Below the pieces are notes generated by a model that saw nothing but the letters and a program-made list of their open reading frames with translations, was not told where the DNA came from and ran no database searches. Positions 1 to 8,425 of a stretch of 64,000 nt of DNA are shown piece by piece. The DNA comes from Streptomyces peucetius (GTDB taxonomy: Bacteria > Actinomycetota > Actinomycetes > Streptomycetales > Streptomycetaceae): positions 7,130,001 to 7,194,000 of the forward strand of contig NZ_CP107567.1 of the NCBI RefSeq assembly GCF_025854275.1, given 5' to 3'. Each line of letters starts with the position of its first letter. Positions within the stretch are counted from its first letter, which is position 1. A program made the translations under genes and the position numbers.

Positions 1-134
1 AGCCAGTGGGGCGGTCCGCGAGGCGCGAGTTGAGCCGACGGGGCGCGGTTGGGCCGGCGCGGGGCGGGCGACGCCCGCGGCCCCTTCGCGTGACCGCGTG
101 ACCGTGCGTACGCGCCGACGGAGGTCCCGCGGGG

Positions 135-1409
135 TCAGTGCGCGGCGCGCGGCGCGTAGGCCACCGGGTCCGTGAGCACGTCCTGGACGACGAGGGCCGC
201 CGCACCGCGCGCCGCGTCGGCGGCCGGGGAGGACGCGCGCACCCGGGAGCCCGCCGCCGGCCAGAGACCGGAGACCACACGTGTCTCCAACTCCGCGCCC
301 ACCGGCGGGGCCAGCCACGGCAGCAGCGGACGGTAGATGCCGCCGAGCACGACCGCGTCCGGGTCGAAGAGATTCACCGCACCGGACAGGGCACGGCCCA
401 GCGCACGCCCGGCCCCGGCCAGCGCCGCCAGCGCGGCGGAGTCACCCTCGCGGGCACGGCGTTCCAGCTCGGCCACGCCGGAGGCGCCGGAGAGCTCGTC
501 GAGGCCGGCCGCCCGCAGCAACGCCGACTGGCCCGCGTACTGCTCCAGGCAGCCGCGTGATCCGCAGCGGCAGCGGGGGCCGTCGTCGGAGACGGACACA
601 TGGCCGATCTCGCCCGCGAACCCGTTCGCACCGCGCAGCAGTTCGCCGCCCAGCACCAGCGCGCCGCCGACCCCGATCTCACCCGTCAGGTACAGGAAGC
701 TCCGTACGTCCCCGAGGCCGCCGAACCACAACTCGGCCAGCGCCGCCAGGTTCGCCTCGTTCTCCGAACGCACCGGCAGCGCCGGCTCCTCGGGCCGCAG
801 CGCGGCCAGTGCCCGCTCGAACGGCGCCTCGGCGGGGACGGCCGTCCAGCCGAGGTTCGGCGCCTGGAGGACCGAACCGCCGGAGACCAGGCCCGGCAGG
901 GCCAGCTCCGCGCCGACCGGCCACAGCTCCTGCTCCGCGGCCGACCCGAGCGCCCGGGCCGCGATCCGCGCGGCCCGGCCGAACACCTCGGCCGGTGCGG
1001 CGCCCCGGTTGTCCAGATGCTCCACGAGCCGCACCCGGTCGGTGCCGGCGAGGTCGACGACACACACCGACACATAGTCGACGTTGATCTCGACGCCGAT
1101 GCCCGCGACTCCCGTGCGGGCGATCTTCAGCACCGTACCCGGGCGGCCGGCCTGGCCGCTGAACGTCTTGCCCGACTCGGACAGGAAGCCGCTTTCGAGC
1201 AGCTGCTCGACCAGGGAGGAGACGGCGGCACGGGTCAGCCCCACGCGGGCGGCGACGCCGGCGCGCGTGGCCTCGACCTGGTCGTGGACCGCCCGCAGCA
1301 CCAGGCTGAGATTGTGCCGGCGCACCGTCTCGCGGTCGGCCTTCGTGCCCAGGGGGGCGCGTCGGGCCTCCGCGGGCGTGCGGGCGCTGCCTGATTGATT
1401 GCCGTTCAT
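135..1409 (-). CDS. ROK-family transcriptional regulator
   Basis: A 424-residue ROK-family protein, probably a sugar-responsive repressor. Residues about 35-75 form a winged helix-turn-helix (GLTRAAVSSLVEQLL is the recognition part). The rest is a sugar-kinase-like ROK domain with the zinc signature CRCGSRGCLEQ (Cys280, Cys282, Cys287, with His270 in GEIGH). The reading frame stays open far upstream, but that part is arginine/proline-rich and non-coding in style, so the ATG at 1409 (MNGNQSG) is chosen; the HTH begins soon after it. The presence of the HTH means a regulator rather than a free glucokinase. The ligand cannot be read from sequence, and no sugar transporter is adjacent inside the window. 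Confidence 0.9.
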   Translation of the reverse strand: MNGNQSGSARTPAEARRAPLGTKADRETVRRHNLSLVLRAVHDQVEATRAGVAARVGLTRAAVSSLVEQLLESGFLSESGKTFSGQAGRPGTVLKIARTGVAGIGVEINVDYVSVCVVDLAGTDRVRLVEHLDNRGAAPAEVFGRAARIAARALGSAAEQELWPVGAELALPGLVSGGSVLQAPNLGWTAVPAEAPFERALAALRPEEPALPVRSENEANLAALAELWFGGLGDVRSFLYLTGEIGVGGALVLGGELLRGANGFAGEIGHVSVSDDGPRCRCGSRGCLEQYAGQSALLRAAGLDELSGASGVAELERRAREGDSAALAALAGAGRALGRALSGAVNLFDPDAVVLGGIYRPLLPWLAPPVGAELETRVVSGLWPAAGSRVRASSPAADAARGAAALVVQDVLTDPVAYAPRAAH

Positions 1410-2131
1410 ATTGCCGCCGAGCCTATGGGATGGCGTCGGGCCGCATCGCTGCGGCTTCCCGAACCGGGGCACGTCCCGCGGCGGGGGACGGCGTCGCGGT
1501 GGTGCGGGCGGGCGGCGCCTGCGGCGGGCTTGTCCCCTCCCCGCCCCTTCCCGAAACCGGGGCTCCGCTCCGAGCCCCGGTCCGCCCTCTGGGCGGTGCG
1601 CGGGCTTCGCCCGAGCGGTGTCGCCCTCCGAGGGGTTTCGGGGCTCCGTCCGGGCCCCGGTCCGCCCTCTGGGCGGCGCGCTGGATTCGCCCACCTGTGC
1701 CGCCCTGCGGGGTGTTCGGGGCTCCGCCCCCCGTGCCCCGGTACGCGCTTCGCGTGGGGGCCACGATCTCCCCCTACGGCCTGGCGGCCGTGGGTGGGGG
1801 TGCCTCCCCGGCCGCCAGGCGTAGGGGGAGTGCCCCCGAGCCGGGCTGGATGTGCGGCTGCGCGGCACCCGGCTCGCCGGGCACGTCAAGCCTTGCCGGC
1901 GTTTGAGGCGCGGGGGTTTGGGGCGCAGCCCCGACCGGGCCGGCGACTTCAGCCCCGCCGGCGATTTAGGCGCAGGAGGTGCGGTGGGGCGGAGCCCCGA
2001 CGGGTCCGGCCGTACCCGGCCCCGTCGGCGATTGAGGCGCGGGGGCCCCGGGGGCGGAGCCTCCGGTTACGGGAAGGGGCGCGGTGGGGCGAACAGGCCC
2101 CGCACAGCGGAGACGCAGGCGTGCGCCCGCA
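1410..2131. repeat. Intergenic GC-rich repeat region
   Basis: About 720 bases without a convincing gene. It is a mosaic of short inverted and direct repeats. The unit GGTCCGCCCTCTGGGCGG occurs twice (near 1580 and 1660), GGGGCTCCGCCCC-like hairpins recur, and variants of GCCGGCGATTGAGGCG occur about three times between 1890 and 2045. Related units reappear at 7380-7500 and near 28090. Hairpin-rich intergenic families like this are common in Streptomyces; some copies may act as terminators or mRNA ends for the convergent or flanking genes. Confidence 0.6.
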
Positions 2132-3580
2132 TCACGCGCCCGCCGGGTCCGTCTCGCGTTCGTCGTGGGGGGTCTTCGCGGTGCGCAGTTCGCCGTCGCT
2201 CAGCGGCGGGCCGGGCAGGGGCGGCAGCTTCGGGCCGCGCAGCACCGCGAGGGCGATCTCCGGCCTGACGAGCGAAGCAGTCGGCGCGGACAGCGTCATC
2301 ACGTCGAACAGTGCCTTGGCGACCAGGGGCCGGCCCGTGGCCGTGAGCATCAGCCGGTCGACGTAGCTTCGCAGGAGCCGGGCCGCGGGTCCGGGGTCCT
2401 TGCCGATCGCGCCGGGGTAGAGGATGTCCTGCCCGGTGGCCAGGTCCCAGGCCGTGGCGACCGGGCCGGCGACCGCCCGCTGGACGCGGCGGCCGAGGCC
2501 CGGGGAGGCCGCGTCCCGCGCGGCCGCCAGGGCCTGCCGCAGTGCGAGGACGCCCTGCGCGGCGACCGACATGCCGTGCCCGTAGACGGGGTTGTACGTG
2601 GCGACCGAGTCGCCGAGCGCGACGAAGCCCTCCGGCCAGTCGCGGATCTTCTCGTAGTAGCGCCGGCGGTTGACGGTGCTGCGGGAGACGACGACGTCCG
2701 TCAGCGGTTCGGCGTGGGCGATGAGGTCCGCGACGACCGGGTGCCGCACGGAGCGGGCGAAGTCCTCGAACTCGTCGGCGGCGTTGGTCGGCTGGCCGCC
2801 GCGCGTACCGGACAGCGTCACCAGCCACCGTCTGCCCTCGATGGGCACGATCGTCGCGGTGCAGCCGGGCCGCGGCTCGCGCGCGTCGGCCTGGACGTTG
2901 ACGACCGGGTAGTCGTCCGAGCCCTCGGGCGCCCGGAAGATCCTGCTCGCGTACGCGAGGCCCGAGTCGACCTTCTCCTCGCGCACCTCGTCCACGCCCA
3001 GGGCCCGCAGCCATTCGGGGGCACGTGAGCCGCGGCCGCTCGCATCGACGACGAGATCCGCCGGGAGGACCCGCTCGCCCTCCGCGTCGCTGCGCACCCG
3101 TACACCGTCGACCCGCCCGGCGGGGCCTTCGAGGCCCAGCAGTTCGGTACGTTCGAGGAGCGTGACCGGGGAGCCGGCGAGCACCTGCTCCCGTACGACC
3201 CAGTCGAGCAGGTCCCGGCTGCACGCGACGAGGAACTGCATCTCGGGGAAGCGGCGGAACCAGCCCTGCGACGACATCGACACCAGCCCCGTGGGCAACG
3301 GGATCCGGCGGGCGCCCGCGGCGAGCCAGCGTGCCGTGGTGCCGGGCATCAGCGACTCGATCGCCCGTGCCCCGCCGGACCACAGCAGATGCGCGTGGTG
3401 GGCCTGGGGGAGGCTCTTGCGCGAGCGGGGCCCGTCGGGCAGGACGTCACGCTCGACGACGGTGACCTCGTCCACGTACGCGCCGAGGACCTCGGCCGCC
3501 AGCATGCCGGCCAGGCCGCCGCCGATCACGACGGCTCTGCGGCCCGGGTTCAGGCGGGTTCTCAAGGGATCGCTGCTCAT
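2132..3580 (-). CDS. FAD-dependent monooxygenase, geranylgeranyl-reductase-like
   Basis: A 482-residue flavoprotein. Residues about 14-45 carry the Rossmann dinucleotide motif (VVIGGGLAGMLAAEVLG) with the acidic strand end (VTVVERD), and about 285-320 holds the second FAD contact (GDSVATYNPVYGHGMSVAA). This is the layout of class A flavin monooxygenases and geranylgeranyl reductases. No signal peptide is seen, so it should be cytoplasmic or peripheral. Its start overlaps the stop of the membrane-protein gene by 4 bases (ATGA), and it is the last gene of a four-gene operon with an XRE regulator and an ImmA/IrrE peptidase. The substrate is unknown; the conserved pairing with a regulator, peptidase and membrane protein suggests a redox or small-molecule output. 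Confidence 0.85.
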   Translation of the reverse strand: MSSDPLRTRLNPGRRAVVIGGGLAGMLAAEVLGAYVDEVTVVERDVLPDGPRSRKSLPQAHHAHLLWSGGARAIESLMPGTTARWLAAGARRIPLPTGLVSMSSQGWFRRFPEMQFLVACSRDLLDWVVREQVLAGSPVTLLERTELLGLEGPAGRVDGVRVRSDAEGERVLPADLVVDASGRGSRAPEWLRALGVDEVREEKVDSGLAYASRIFRAPEGSDDYPVVNVQADAREPRPGCTATIVPIEGRRWLVTLSGTRGGQPTNAADEFEDFARSVRHPVVADLIAHAEPLTDVVVSRSTVNRRRYYEKIRDWPEGFVALGDSVATYNPVYGHGMSVAAQGVLALRQALAAARDAASPGLGRRVQRAVAGPVATAWDLATGQDILYPGAIGKDPGPAARLLRSYVDRLMLTATGRPLVAKALFDVMTLSAPTASLVRPEIALAVLRGPKLPPLPGPPLSDGELRTAKTPHDERETDPAGA

Positions 3581-4764
3581 AGGGTGCTGCTCTCTGACCT
3601 GGCCGAACGCATGCGCGCTGCTTCGACGACGGGTGAATGACGCAGCGCGAGGGACATGCGCACGAGGTCGCGCGGTCCCGCGGCTGCCACGGATGTGTAG
3701 GCCTCGGCAGACCTGACGATCTGCCCCTCGGGGTCGGCCGCCCGGGCCCGCAGGGCGGCGGCCACCATCGCGGCGTCCGCCACCGCGTGGGCCTGCCGGG
3801 GATCGGCTCCGCCGGCGAGCGCCTCGGCGTAGGACTCCTCACGCAGCGCGTGGTCGAAGTACGGGTCCAGCTGCAGCATCCCGTCGTGGATGTCGGACTC
3901 CCGCTGGATGACGCGCAGTTCGGCCGGCGAGAACAGCGAGATGCGTACCGAGGGCGTGCCCTGCGGCGCGATGGAGCGCAGTTCGCGCCAGAGCGTGCCG
4001 AGGCGGCGGTAGACCGCCCAGGCGTGCCAGCTGTCGGACAGGCGCTGTCCGACGAGGGGCAGGATGAAGCCGGCGGCGCTCAGCAGCGCGCCGGCCGAGG
4101 CCAGCGGCGGTGCGGCCAGTGTGGAGAGGTGGTCCCAGTCGTGTCCCGCCCAGCGTGCGGTGACGGCGGACGACTTGGTGACTCCGTACGCGAGATTGAA
4201 CAGCGATCCGACGACGATGATGACCAGGCCGCCGCGGAGCCAGCCGCTCACCTTCAGCGACCAGCGCCAGCACAGCACGGTCATGCCCACCGCGGCGACG
4301 CTGTGGGCAGCGAGGTAGAGCGCGATCATCTCGCGGATGTAGGGCGTCCTGGCGTAGTACGTGTCCAGGTCCCGCAGCCGCTCCACGGGGGCGTCGCCCA
4401 GCAGGAAGAGGACGACGAGCGCCACCACGACCACGCTGTACGCGGCCATCCAGCGCAGCGAGATCCGCCGGGTCTCCTCCGGCGGTCCGCCGCGCCAGTT
4501 GACGAGGAGCACGAGGCAGGAGGCGCTGAACGCGGACAGGATGCAGTAGACCAGCGGCGCCGAGAAGTTGGGCACGCCGGTGATGCGGTTCACCTCGGCG
4601 ATGGTGGGCGGCGCGGCGAAGAAGAACGTGGACGCGCCGAGGATCAGCAGGGCGCACACGGACCGGAGCAGCGGGTCGCGCCAGTCCCGCCTCATCCCCG
4701 GTATTTTGAACGCGAGTGCGATTCCCAGTGCGGCGGCGGGGATGTAGTAGTCCGGTCCGTTCAC
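3577..4764 (-). CDS. MAB_1171c-type putative membrane transporter
   Basis: A 395-residue integral membrane protein starting with GTG at 4764, 4 bases after the peptidase gene. The N-terminal 260 residues contain about seven hydrophobic helices (for example SVCALLILGASTFFFAAPP and YSVVVVALVVLFLLG). The C-terminal 130 residues are soluble and charged (LGTLWRELRSIAP, RVIQRESDIHDGMLQLDPY). This matches the actinobacterial family annotated as MAB_1171c family putative transporter (DUF6545-like); transport itself is not demonstrated by the sequence. Members of this family very often sit beside XRE regulators and ImmA/IrrE peptidases in Streptomyces, as here. Confidence 0.8.
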   Translation of the reverse strand: MNGPDYYIPAAALGIALAFKIPGMRRDWRDPLLRSVCALLILGASTFFFAAPPTIAEVNRITGVPNFSAPLVYCILSAFSASCLVLLVNWRGGPPEETRRISLRWMAAYSVVVVALVVLFLLGDAPVERLRDLDTYYARTPYIREMIALYLAAHSVAAVGMTVLCWRWSLKVSGWLRGGLVIIVVGSLFNLAYGVTKSSAVTARWAGHDWDHLSTLAAPPLASAGALLSAAGFILPLVGQRLSDSWHAWAVYRRLGTLWRELRSIAPQGTPSVRISLFSPAELRVIQRESDIHDGMLQLDPYFDHALREESYAEALAGGADPRQAHAVADAAMVAAALRARAADPEGQIVRSAEAYTSVAAAGPRDLVRMSLALRHSPVVEAARMRSARSESSTL

Positions 4765-4767
4765 GCC

Positions 4768-5316
4768 TCAGCCCTGTGGCCCGCGGTAGCCCAGGGACGC
4801 CTCGATACGACCGGCGAGGCCTTCGCGGCGGACGGGCCCACGGCCGTTCGAACCGGCGAGCCAGGCACGGCACTTGCTGCCGAGCAGCAGGCCGAAGCTC
4901 TCGGCCTCGTTCTCCTCCGCCTGGTCGAAGCGGGTGCGCGCCGCCACCTTCAGGACGGTCGCCTGCAGATCGGCCTCGTCGGACAGCAGCCGTGCGGCCA
5001 CGGCCGCGCCCTCGACATGGTGGCTGCAGTGACCTGCCTTCATGTGCCACAGCTCGTGGCCGAGAATCACCAGTTGGTGGTCGGGCGCCGTGCGCTCCTC
5101 GATGACGACGAGGTCCTGCTCGGCCATGTCGAGCCACAGTCCGCTGGCGGTGCCCGGCGGGAAGGACGCCGTGCGGTAACGCACCGGCCTGCCACGGTGT
5201 TTGCTCATGCCCTTGCACAGGGCGGAGTAGAGGTCGGCGGGCTCTGCGGGGGCGGGGAGATCGATTCCGCCGACCAGCTCGCCGCACAGTCTGCGCATCT
5301 CTTTGCCTATGCTCAC
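4768..5316 (-). CDS. ImmA/IrrE-family zinc metallopeptidase
   Basis: A 182-residue soluble protein with the gluzincin motif HELWH at residues 87-91 and a downstream acidic stretch (QAEENEAESFG) that could give the third zinc ligand. In ImmA/IrrE systems such peptidases cleave a cognate XRE-type repressor to switch genes on. The XRE gene lies 60 bases upstream in the same operon and is the natural candidate target, although cleavage is an inference. The GTG at 5316 is preceded by a GAGAGGAGAG ribosome-binding region. It is the usual length for the stand-alone peptidase domain. Confidence 0.85.
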   Translation of the reverse strand: MSIGKEMRRLCGELVGGIDLPAPAEPADLYSALCKGMSKHRGRPVRYRTASFPPGTASGLWLDMAEQDLVVIEERTAPDHQLVILGHELWHMKAGHCSHHVEGAAVAARLLSDEADLQATVLKVAARTRFDQAEENEAESFGLLLGSKCRAWLAGSNGRGPVRREGLAGRIEASLGYRGPQG

Positions 5317-5376
5317 CGCTCTCCTCTCCCCGTCAGAACCTTCACAGACACGTCCAAATCCAAGCCTGTCCGGAAA

Positions 5377-6027
5377 TCAGGGCTCTGTGCGAGTGTCCGG
5401 AGCGGGCTTCACGCTCTCCAGGAGCATGTCGAGCCATTCGGTCACCTTGTCCCGGTGCTTGTCGCTGGGCAGTTGCGCCGCCCGCCAGGCGATGCCGCGT
5501 ACGCCGTGGTCCTGGAGCAGCCGCTCCAGCGGGTCGCCGGCGTCGCCCGCGTAGTCCTGGAGCAGGCGCTGCTCGGTGCGCCGGAGGGCGCCGTCGAGCG
5601 CGTCGGCGTCGTCGGCGGTGAGGAAGCCGGCGTGCACCTTGAAGAAGCGCTGGATCGCGTCACAGTGCTCCATCGTCGGCCGGCGGTCGCCGTTGATGAG
5701 CGCGCCCGCCTGCTGGCGGGACATCCCTGCCCCGTCGGCTATCTCCTGCTGGGTGTACCGGCGGCCGTTGGCCTTGAGCCGGGTACGTCGCAGCAGGTCG
5801 AAGCGTTGCAGAAAGCGTGCCTGGAGGTCGGGTTCGCCCGCCGGGCGCCCGTCGAGGAGGGCGCGCACGACATCGGCGGGAACGCCGGACGCCTCGGAGA
5901 GCTTCTGGACGTCGAGAACCTCGCCGTGGCTCATTCCGAGCTTGTCCGCGAGTTCGGTGACCCGGGCAAGTGATGCCGCCAAAGGGCCTGTGGCCGTTGG
6001 ACCCGGAACCGAGAAGCCGTCTGTCAC
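5377..6027 (-). CDS. XRE-family regulator of the peptidase module
   Basis: A 216-residue DNA-binding protein. Residues about 88-115 form an XRE helix-turn-helix (YTQQEIADGAGMSRQQAGAL). Residues about 32-60 (GMSHGEVLDVQKLSEASGVP) look like a second, more divergent HTH. The C-terminal third is helical and may bind the ligand or be cut by the peptidase. The GTG at 6027 is chosen because AGGAG lies 8 bases upstream; upstream in-frame codons lack such a site. It heads the leftward four-gene operon and faces the XRE-MmyB gene at 6277 across a palindromic region, consistent with autoregulation. Confidence 0.82.
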   Translation of the reverse strand: MTDGFSVPGPTATGPLAASLARVTELADKLGMSHGEVLDVQKLSEASGVPADVVRALLDGRPAGEPDLQARFLQRFDLLRRTRLKANGRRYTQQEIADGAGMSRQQAGALINGDRRPTMEHCDAIQRFFKVHAGFLTADDADALDGALRRTEQRLLQDYAGDAGDPLERLLQDHGVRGIAWRAAQLPSDKHRDKVTEWLDMLLESVKPAPDTRTEP

Positions 6028-6098
6028 CAGTAGGTCTCCTAGATCACGCGAGGCAGCCCCGCATCCTGTGAGGCTGCCGGAAGTTAACCCTATTCCTG

Positions 6099-6166
6099 TC
6101 GTGGCAGCCAAGGTCTTGCCACAGCTGTGGCGCGAATTGAGCGCTCAGCGCCGTGAAATGCCACGA
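6099..6166. promoter_or_regulatory. Palindromic operator array between two XRE genes
   Basis: Between the divergent regulators lie a perfect 14-base palindrome GCCACAGCTGTGGC (6118-6131) and an 8-base inverted pair, TCGTGGCA (6099-6106) and TGCCACGA (6159-6166). All share the core GTGGC/GCCAC. On the left-reading strand a TAGGGT hexamer (complement of 6087-6092) could be a -10 element. The placement over both promoters suggests binding sites for one or both XRE proteins; binding is inferred from symmetry only. Confidence 0.55.
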
Positions 6167-6169
6167 TAG

Positions 6170-6199
6170 TTGACATCCCCTTGTTCGCGGTAGCAGGAT
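6170..6199 (+). promoter_or_regulatory. Sigma70-like promoter for the XRE-MmyB gene
   Basis: TTGACA at 6170-6175 is followed after 18 bases by CAGGAT at 6194-6199, a good match to the vegetative Streptomyces consensus (TTGACN, then TAGGAT-like). Transcription would start near 6206, giving a leader of about 70 bases to the ATG at 6277. The -35 hexamer begins 4 bases after the TGCCACGA half-site, so a protein bound there would block it. Confidence 0.5.
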
Positions 6200-6276
6200 C
6201 GCCACGCGGTGTGAAGATCCAAAGGGTGCTGTCGCAGCGGGACTTGCGACGAGCGCCGAGAAGGGTGGCGTTCTCG

Positions 6277-7359
6277 ATGACACACGAGGTGGGCGTCGGG
6301 CGCCGGGGTGTCCGCGGACGCCCGAGCGCCGCCGGCACTGCTCGGGCCGCGGCCCGCACGAAGCGGCTCGGTGACGCCCTCAGACGCCGCCGCGAGGAAC
6401 TCGGACTCAGCCTCGAGGAGGTCGCGGCCCGCCTGGGCATCACCGCCTACACCTACGCCACCTGGGAGCGCACGCCCGGCCGTGACTGGCCGGAGGACAC
6501 GCTGTGCGCCCTCGTCGACGCCCTGGAGCTGAACGACCAGCAGGGCGGCCGGCTGCTGCGCCTCGCCGCCGACCCCGAAGCGCCCGTCGCGGCCGGTGGC
6601 GCCTTCGGCGGGCACACGCCCGTCAGGCCGTCGGGCCCGGTGCCGCCCTCACGGCCGGTGCGCCGGCCCGACCCGCACCGGCCCGCCGTCCCCGTGCCGC
6701 CGCCGGTGCCCGTGCGTCCGCCGGATCAGCAGCCGCCGGTACGGCCGGACGGGCCCCAGGACCCCGAGACGCAGTCCTACCTCCGGGACTACGCCGCGGT
6801 GATGGACACGGTGCCGCTGCCGTCGGTCCTCTTCGACCGGCACTGGGACGTCGTGCACACCAACCCGGCCTTCGACGCCCTCTTCCGTGACATCGGCCCG
6901 CACCCCACGGCCATGCCGGACCGGAACTTCCTGCGGTTCGTGCTCTTCCACCCCGAGGCCCGGACGGTGCTCGGTGAGCACGAGACCAGCTGGTGCCTGC
7001 CGTTGATGGCCCAGCTCGCCGCGGCGCTCGACAAGCACGGCGACGACGGTGCGCTTCAGGCCATTCGTGACGACATCGCCGACGACCCGATCATGGACGC
7101 CGCCTACCGGTGCGGGCTGCCGCACTGGATGAGCGCGGTGGGAGCCGCGGCGATCCATCACGACGGAGCCGTCCGGCCGGTGAACCACCCCGATCCGCGC
7201 TGGGGCCGCACGGACTGCCGGATCATCGACGAGACCCCGGTGACGCTGCAGGACCAGGGGTATACGCGGATGACGCTGGCCCTTCGCGAGAACCGGTCGG
7301 CCGGTGCGCCGGGCGTGGGCCGTGGCAGGGGCCACCTGCGAGCCGTCTCCGGCGGCTGA
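6277..7359 (+). CDS. XRE regulator with MmyB-like ligand-binding domain
   Basis: A 360-residue regulator. Residues about 32-65 form an XRE HTH (LGLSLEEVAARLGITAYTYATWER). Residues about 105-165 are a proline/arginine-rich linker. Residues about 170-345 match the MmyB-like PAS-related domain (AVMDTVPLPSVLFDRHWDV, then VHTNPAFDALFRD). The family usually regulates a neighbouring oxidoreductase and binds a small hydrophobic ligand. The ATG at 6277 follows an AGAAGGG element and places the HTH close to the N-terminus. It is divergent from the XRE-peptidase operon, which contains a flavin monooxygenase, so cross-regulation is plausible. Confidence 0.85.
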   Translation: MTHEVGVGRRGVRGRPSAAGTARAAARTKRLGDALRRRREELGLSLEEVAARLGITAYTYATWERTPGRDWPEDTLCALVDALELNDQQGGRLLRLAADPEAPVAAGGAFGGHTPVRPSGPVPPSRPVRRPDPHRPAVPVPPPVPVRPPDQQPPVRPDGPQDPETQSYLRDYAAVMDTVPLPSVLFDRHWDVVHTNPAFDALFRDIGPHPTAMPDRNFLRFVLFHPEARTVLGEHETSWCLPLMAQLAAALDKHGDDGALQAIRDDIADDPIMDAAYRCGLPHWMSAVGAAAIHHDGAVRPVNHPDPRWGRTDCRIIDETPVTLQDQGYTRMTLALRENRSAGAPGVGRGRGHLRAVSGG

Positions 7360-7662
7360 CGGGGCGCGTGTCCCTTGTCTTTCCCGGGGGCTCCGCCCCC
7401 GGGCCCGCGCGCCTCAATCGCCGGCATGGCTGGAACTTGCCCGTCTCGTCGGGGCTCCGCCCCGAACCCCGCGCCGCAATCGCCGGCGGGGCTGGATGTG
7501 CCCGGCCGGGCTGGTTTGCCGCGGAGCGGTTCCGGGCGGAGCCCGACGGGCCCGGTACCGACGAACCCGGTGCTGACGGCCTGGTGTCGACGGGCCCGCT
7601 GTCGACGAACCCGGTGCTGACGGTCTGGTGTCGACGGCCCGGTGACGGCCGGCCCCGTCGGG
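7360..7662. repeat. Intergenic GC-rich repeats
   Basis: About 300 bases with no convincing gene. It holds GGGGCTCCGCCCC-type hairpins and inverse copies of the unit seen at 1890-2045 (CGCCTCAATCGCCGGC near 7407 and a variant near 7470). The second half contains direct repeats built on CGACGGGCCCGGT, CGACGAACCCGGTGCTGACG and GTGTCGACGG between 7550 and 7650. It separates two convergent genes, so part of it probably acts as a bidirectional terminator. Confidence 0.5.
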
Positions 7663-7956
7663 TCAGTCCATCGAGGCGACGGCCCACTCCGCCACGACCG
7701 CCACCGCAACGCCGGTGCCGAGGACCAGGGTGGCCCACCGGGTGCGTCCGGCGCGGCTGAGGACGAGGGCCGTGCCGGAGAGGATCAGTGCGATGCCGTA
7801 GAAGCCGACGGTGAGCACCGAGTGCGTGCTGCCCAGCCGCAGCACCAGCGTGGCGGCCACCGCGAGCATGATCGCGGACGAGAGTGCTATCCGCACGCCG
7901 CGGGCCTGGCGCGGTGTGAGGCCCTGCCGTTCGGGGCCTGTGTTCGCTTCTGACAT
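7663..7956 (-). CDS. Small two- to three-helix membrane protein, unknown function
   Basis: A 97-residue protein. After a polar N-terminus (about 20 residues) come three hydrophobic segments: near 23-40 (IALSSAIMLAVAATLVL), 49-66 (VLTVGFYGIALILSGTAL) and 75-92 (ATLVLGTGVAVAVVAEWAV). Codon use is typical for the genome, which argues that it is a real gene. No catalytic motif is visible and I do not recognise a family beyond generic Streptomyces membrane proteins. Confidence 0.7.
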   Translation of the reverse strand: MSEANTGPERQGLTPRQARGVRIALSSAIMLAVAATLVLRLGSTHSVLTVGFYGIALILSGTALVLSRAGRTRWATLVLGTGVAVAVVAEWAVASMD

Positions 7957-8005
7957 GCGCAGAAGCCTATCCCGGTGGTTGTCCTCGTGGTCCGGTGGGA
8001 TCAGT

Positions 8006-8425
8006 TCATCCCCTGGCCGGCCCGCCCGCCACCGCGGGCCACCGCGGCGTCGTGCCGGTGATCTGACACACCATCAGGTAAAGCGGAATGGGTGGCGTAT
8101 AGGGGCTCGGGCCCGTCGGCCGGCGGATGAGCCGGGCGTCGGTCGCGGGCACCCTGGCCCCGGGGGCGTAGTGGGAGGGGAACGGCCATGTCAGGTCCAG
8201 GTCGGAGCCGGCCGGGACGATCCACCACCACCACGCGCCGTCGGCGAAGACGCAGCCGGTGCTCTGCAGTCTGCCGAGCAGGCGGAATCCGTGACGCGCG
8301 GGCACGCCGACCGCGTCGCACCCGAGATCGGCGCGGAGGACGGCTGGGACGTCGAGCCGGGTGAGGTGGTCGGCGTGGTCGTGGCGTACGCCCCGGGAGC
8401 GGAGCGGCGCCAGGTTCCTCAGCAC
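8006..8425 (-). CDS. Hypothetical protein coupled to HATPase gene, WWWW motif
   Basis: A 139-residue protein of unknown function. The centre carries GCDAVGVPARHGFRLLGRL followed by a tetra-tryptophan stretch (ADGAWWWWIVPAGSDLDL), and the C-terminus has TPPIPLYLMVCQITGTTPRW. The GTG at 8425 overlaps the HATPase stop by 7 bases, so the pair is probably translationally coupled. Starts further in (for example the GTG 12 codons later) are possible. Similar proteins are found beside anti-sigma-type HATPase genes in Streptomyces, so a role with that kinase-like protein is an inference from context. Confidence 0.65.
   Translation of the reverse strand: MLRNLAPLRSRGVRHDHADHLTRLDVPAVLRADLGCDAVGVPARHGFRLLGRLQSTGCVFADGAWWWWIVPAGSDLDLTWPFPSHYAPGARVPATDARLIRRPTGPSPYTPPIPLYLMVCQITGTTPRWPAVAGGPARG

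Noticed and set aside
1..134. Possible gene end at the left edge
   Set aside because: No frame with codon bias or recognisable domain is visible in the first 134 bases.
3637..5973. A long open frame (778 codons) on the plus strand
   Set aside because: It is antisense to three well-supported genes (membrane protein, peptidase, XRE) and is rich in Arg/Gly/His as expected from high-GC shadow frames.
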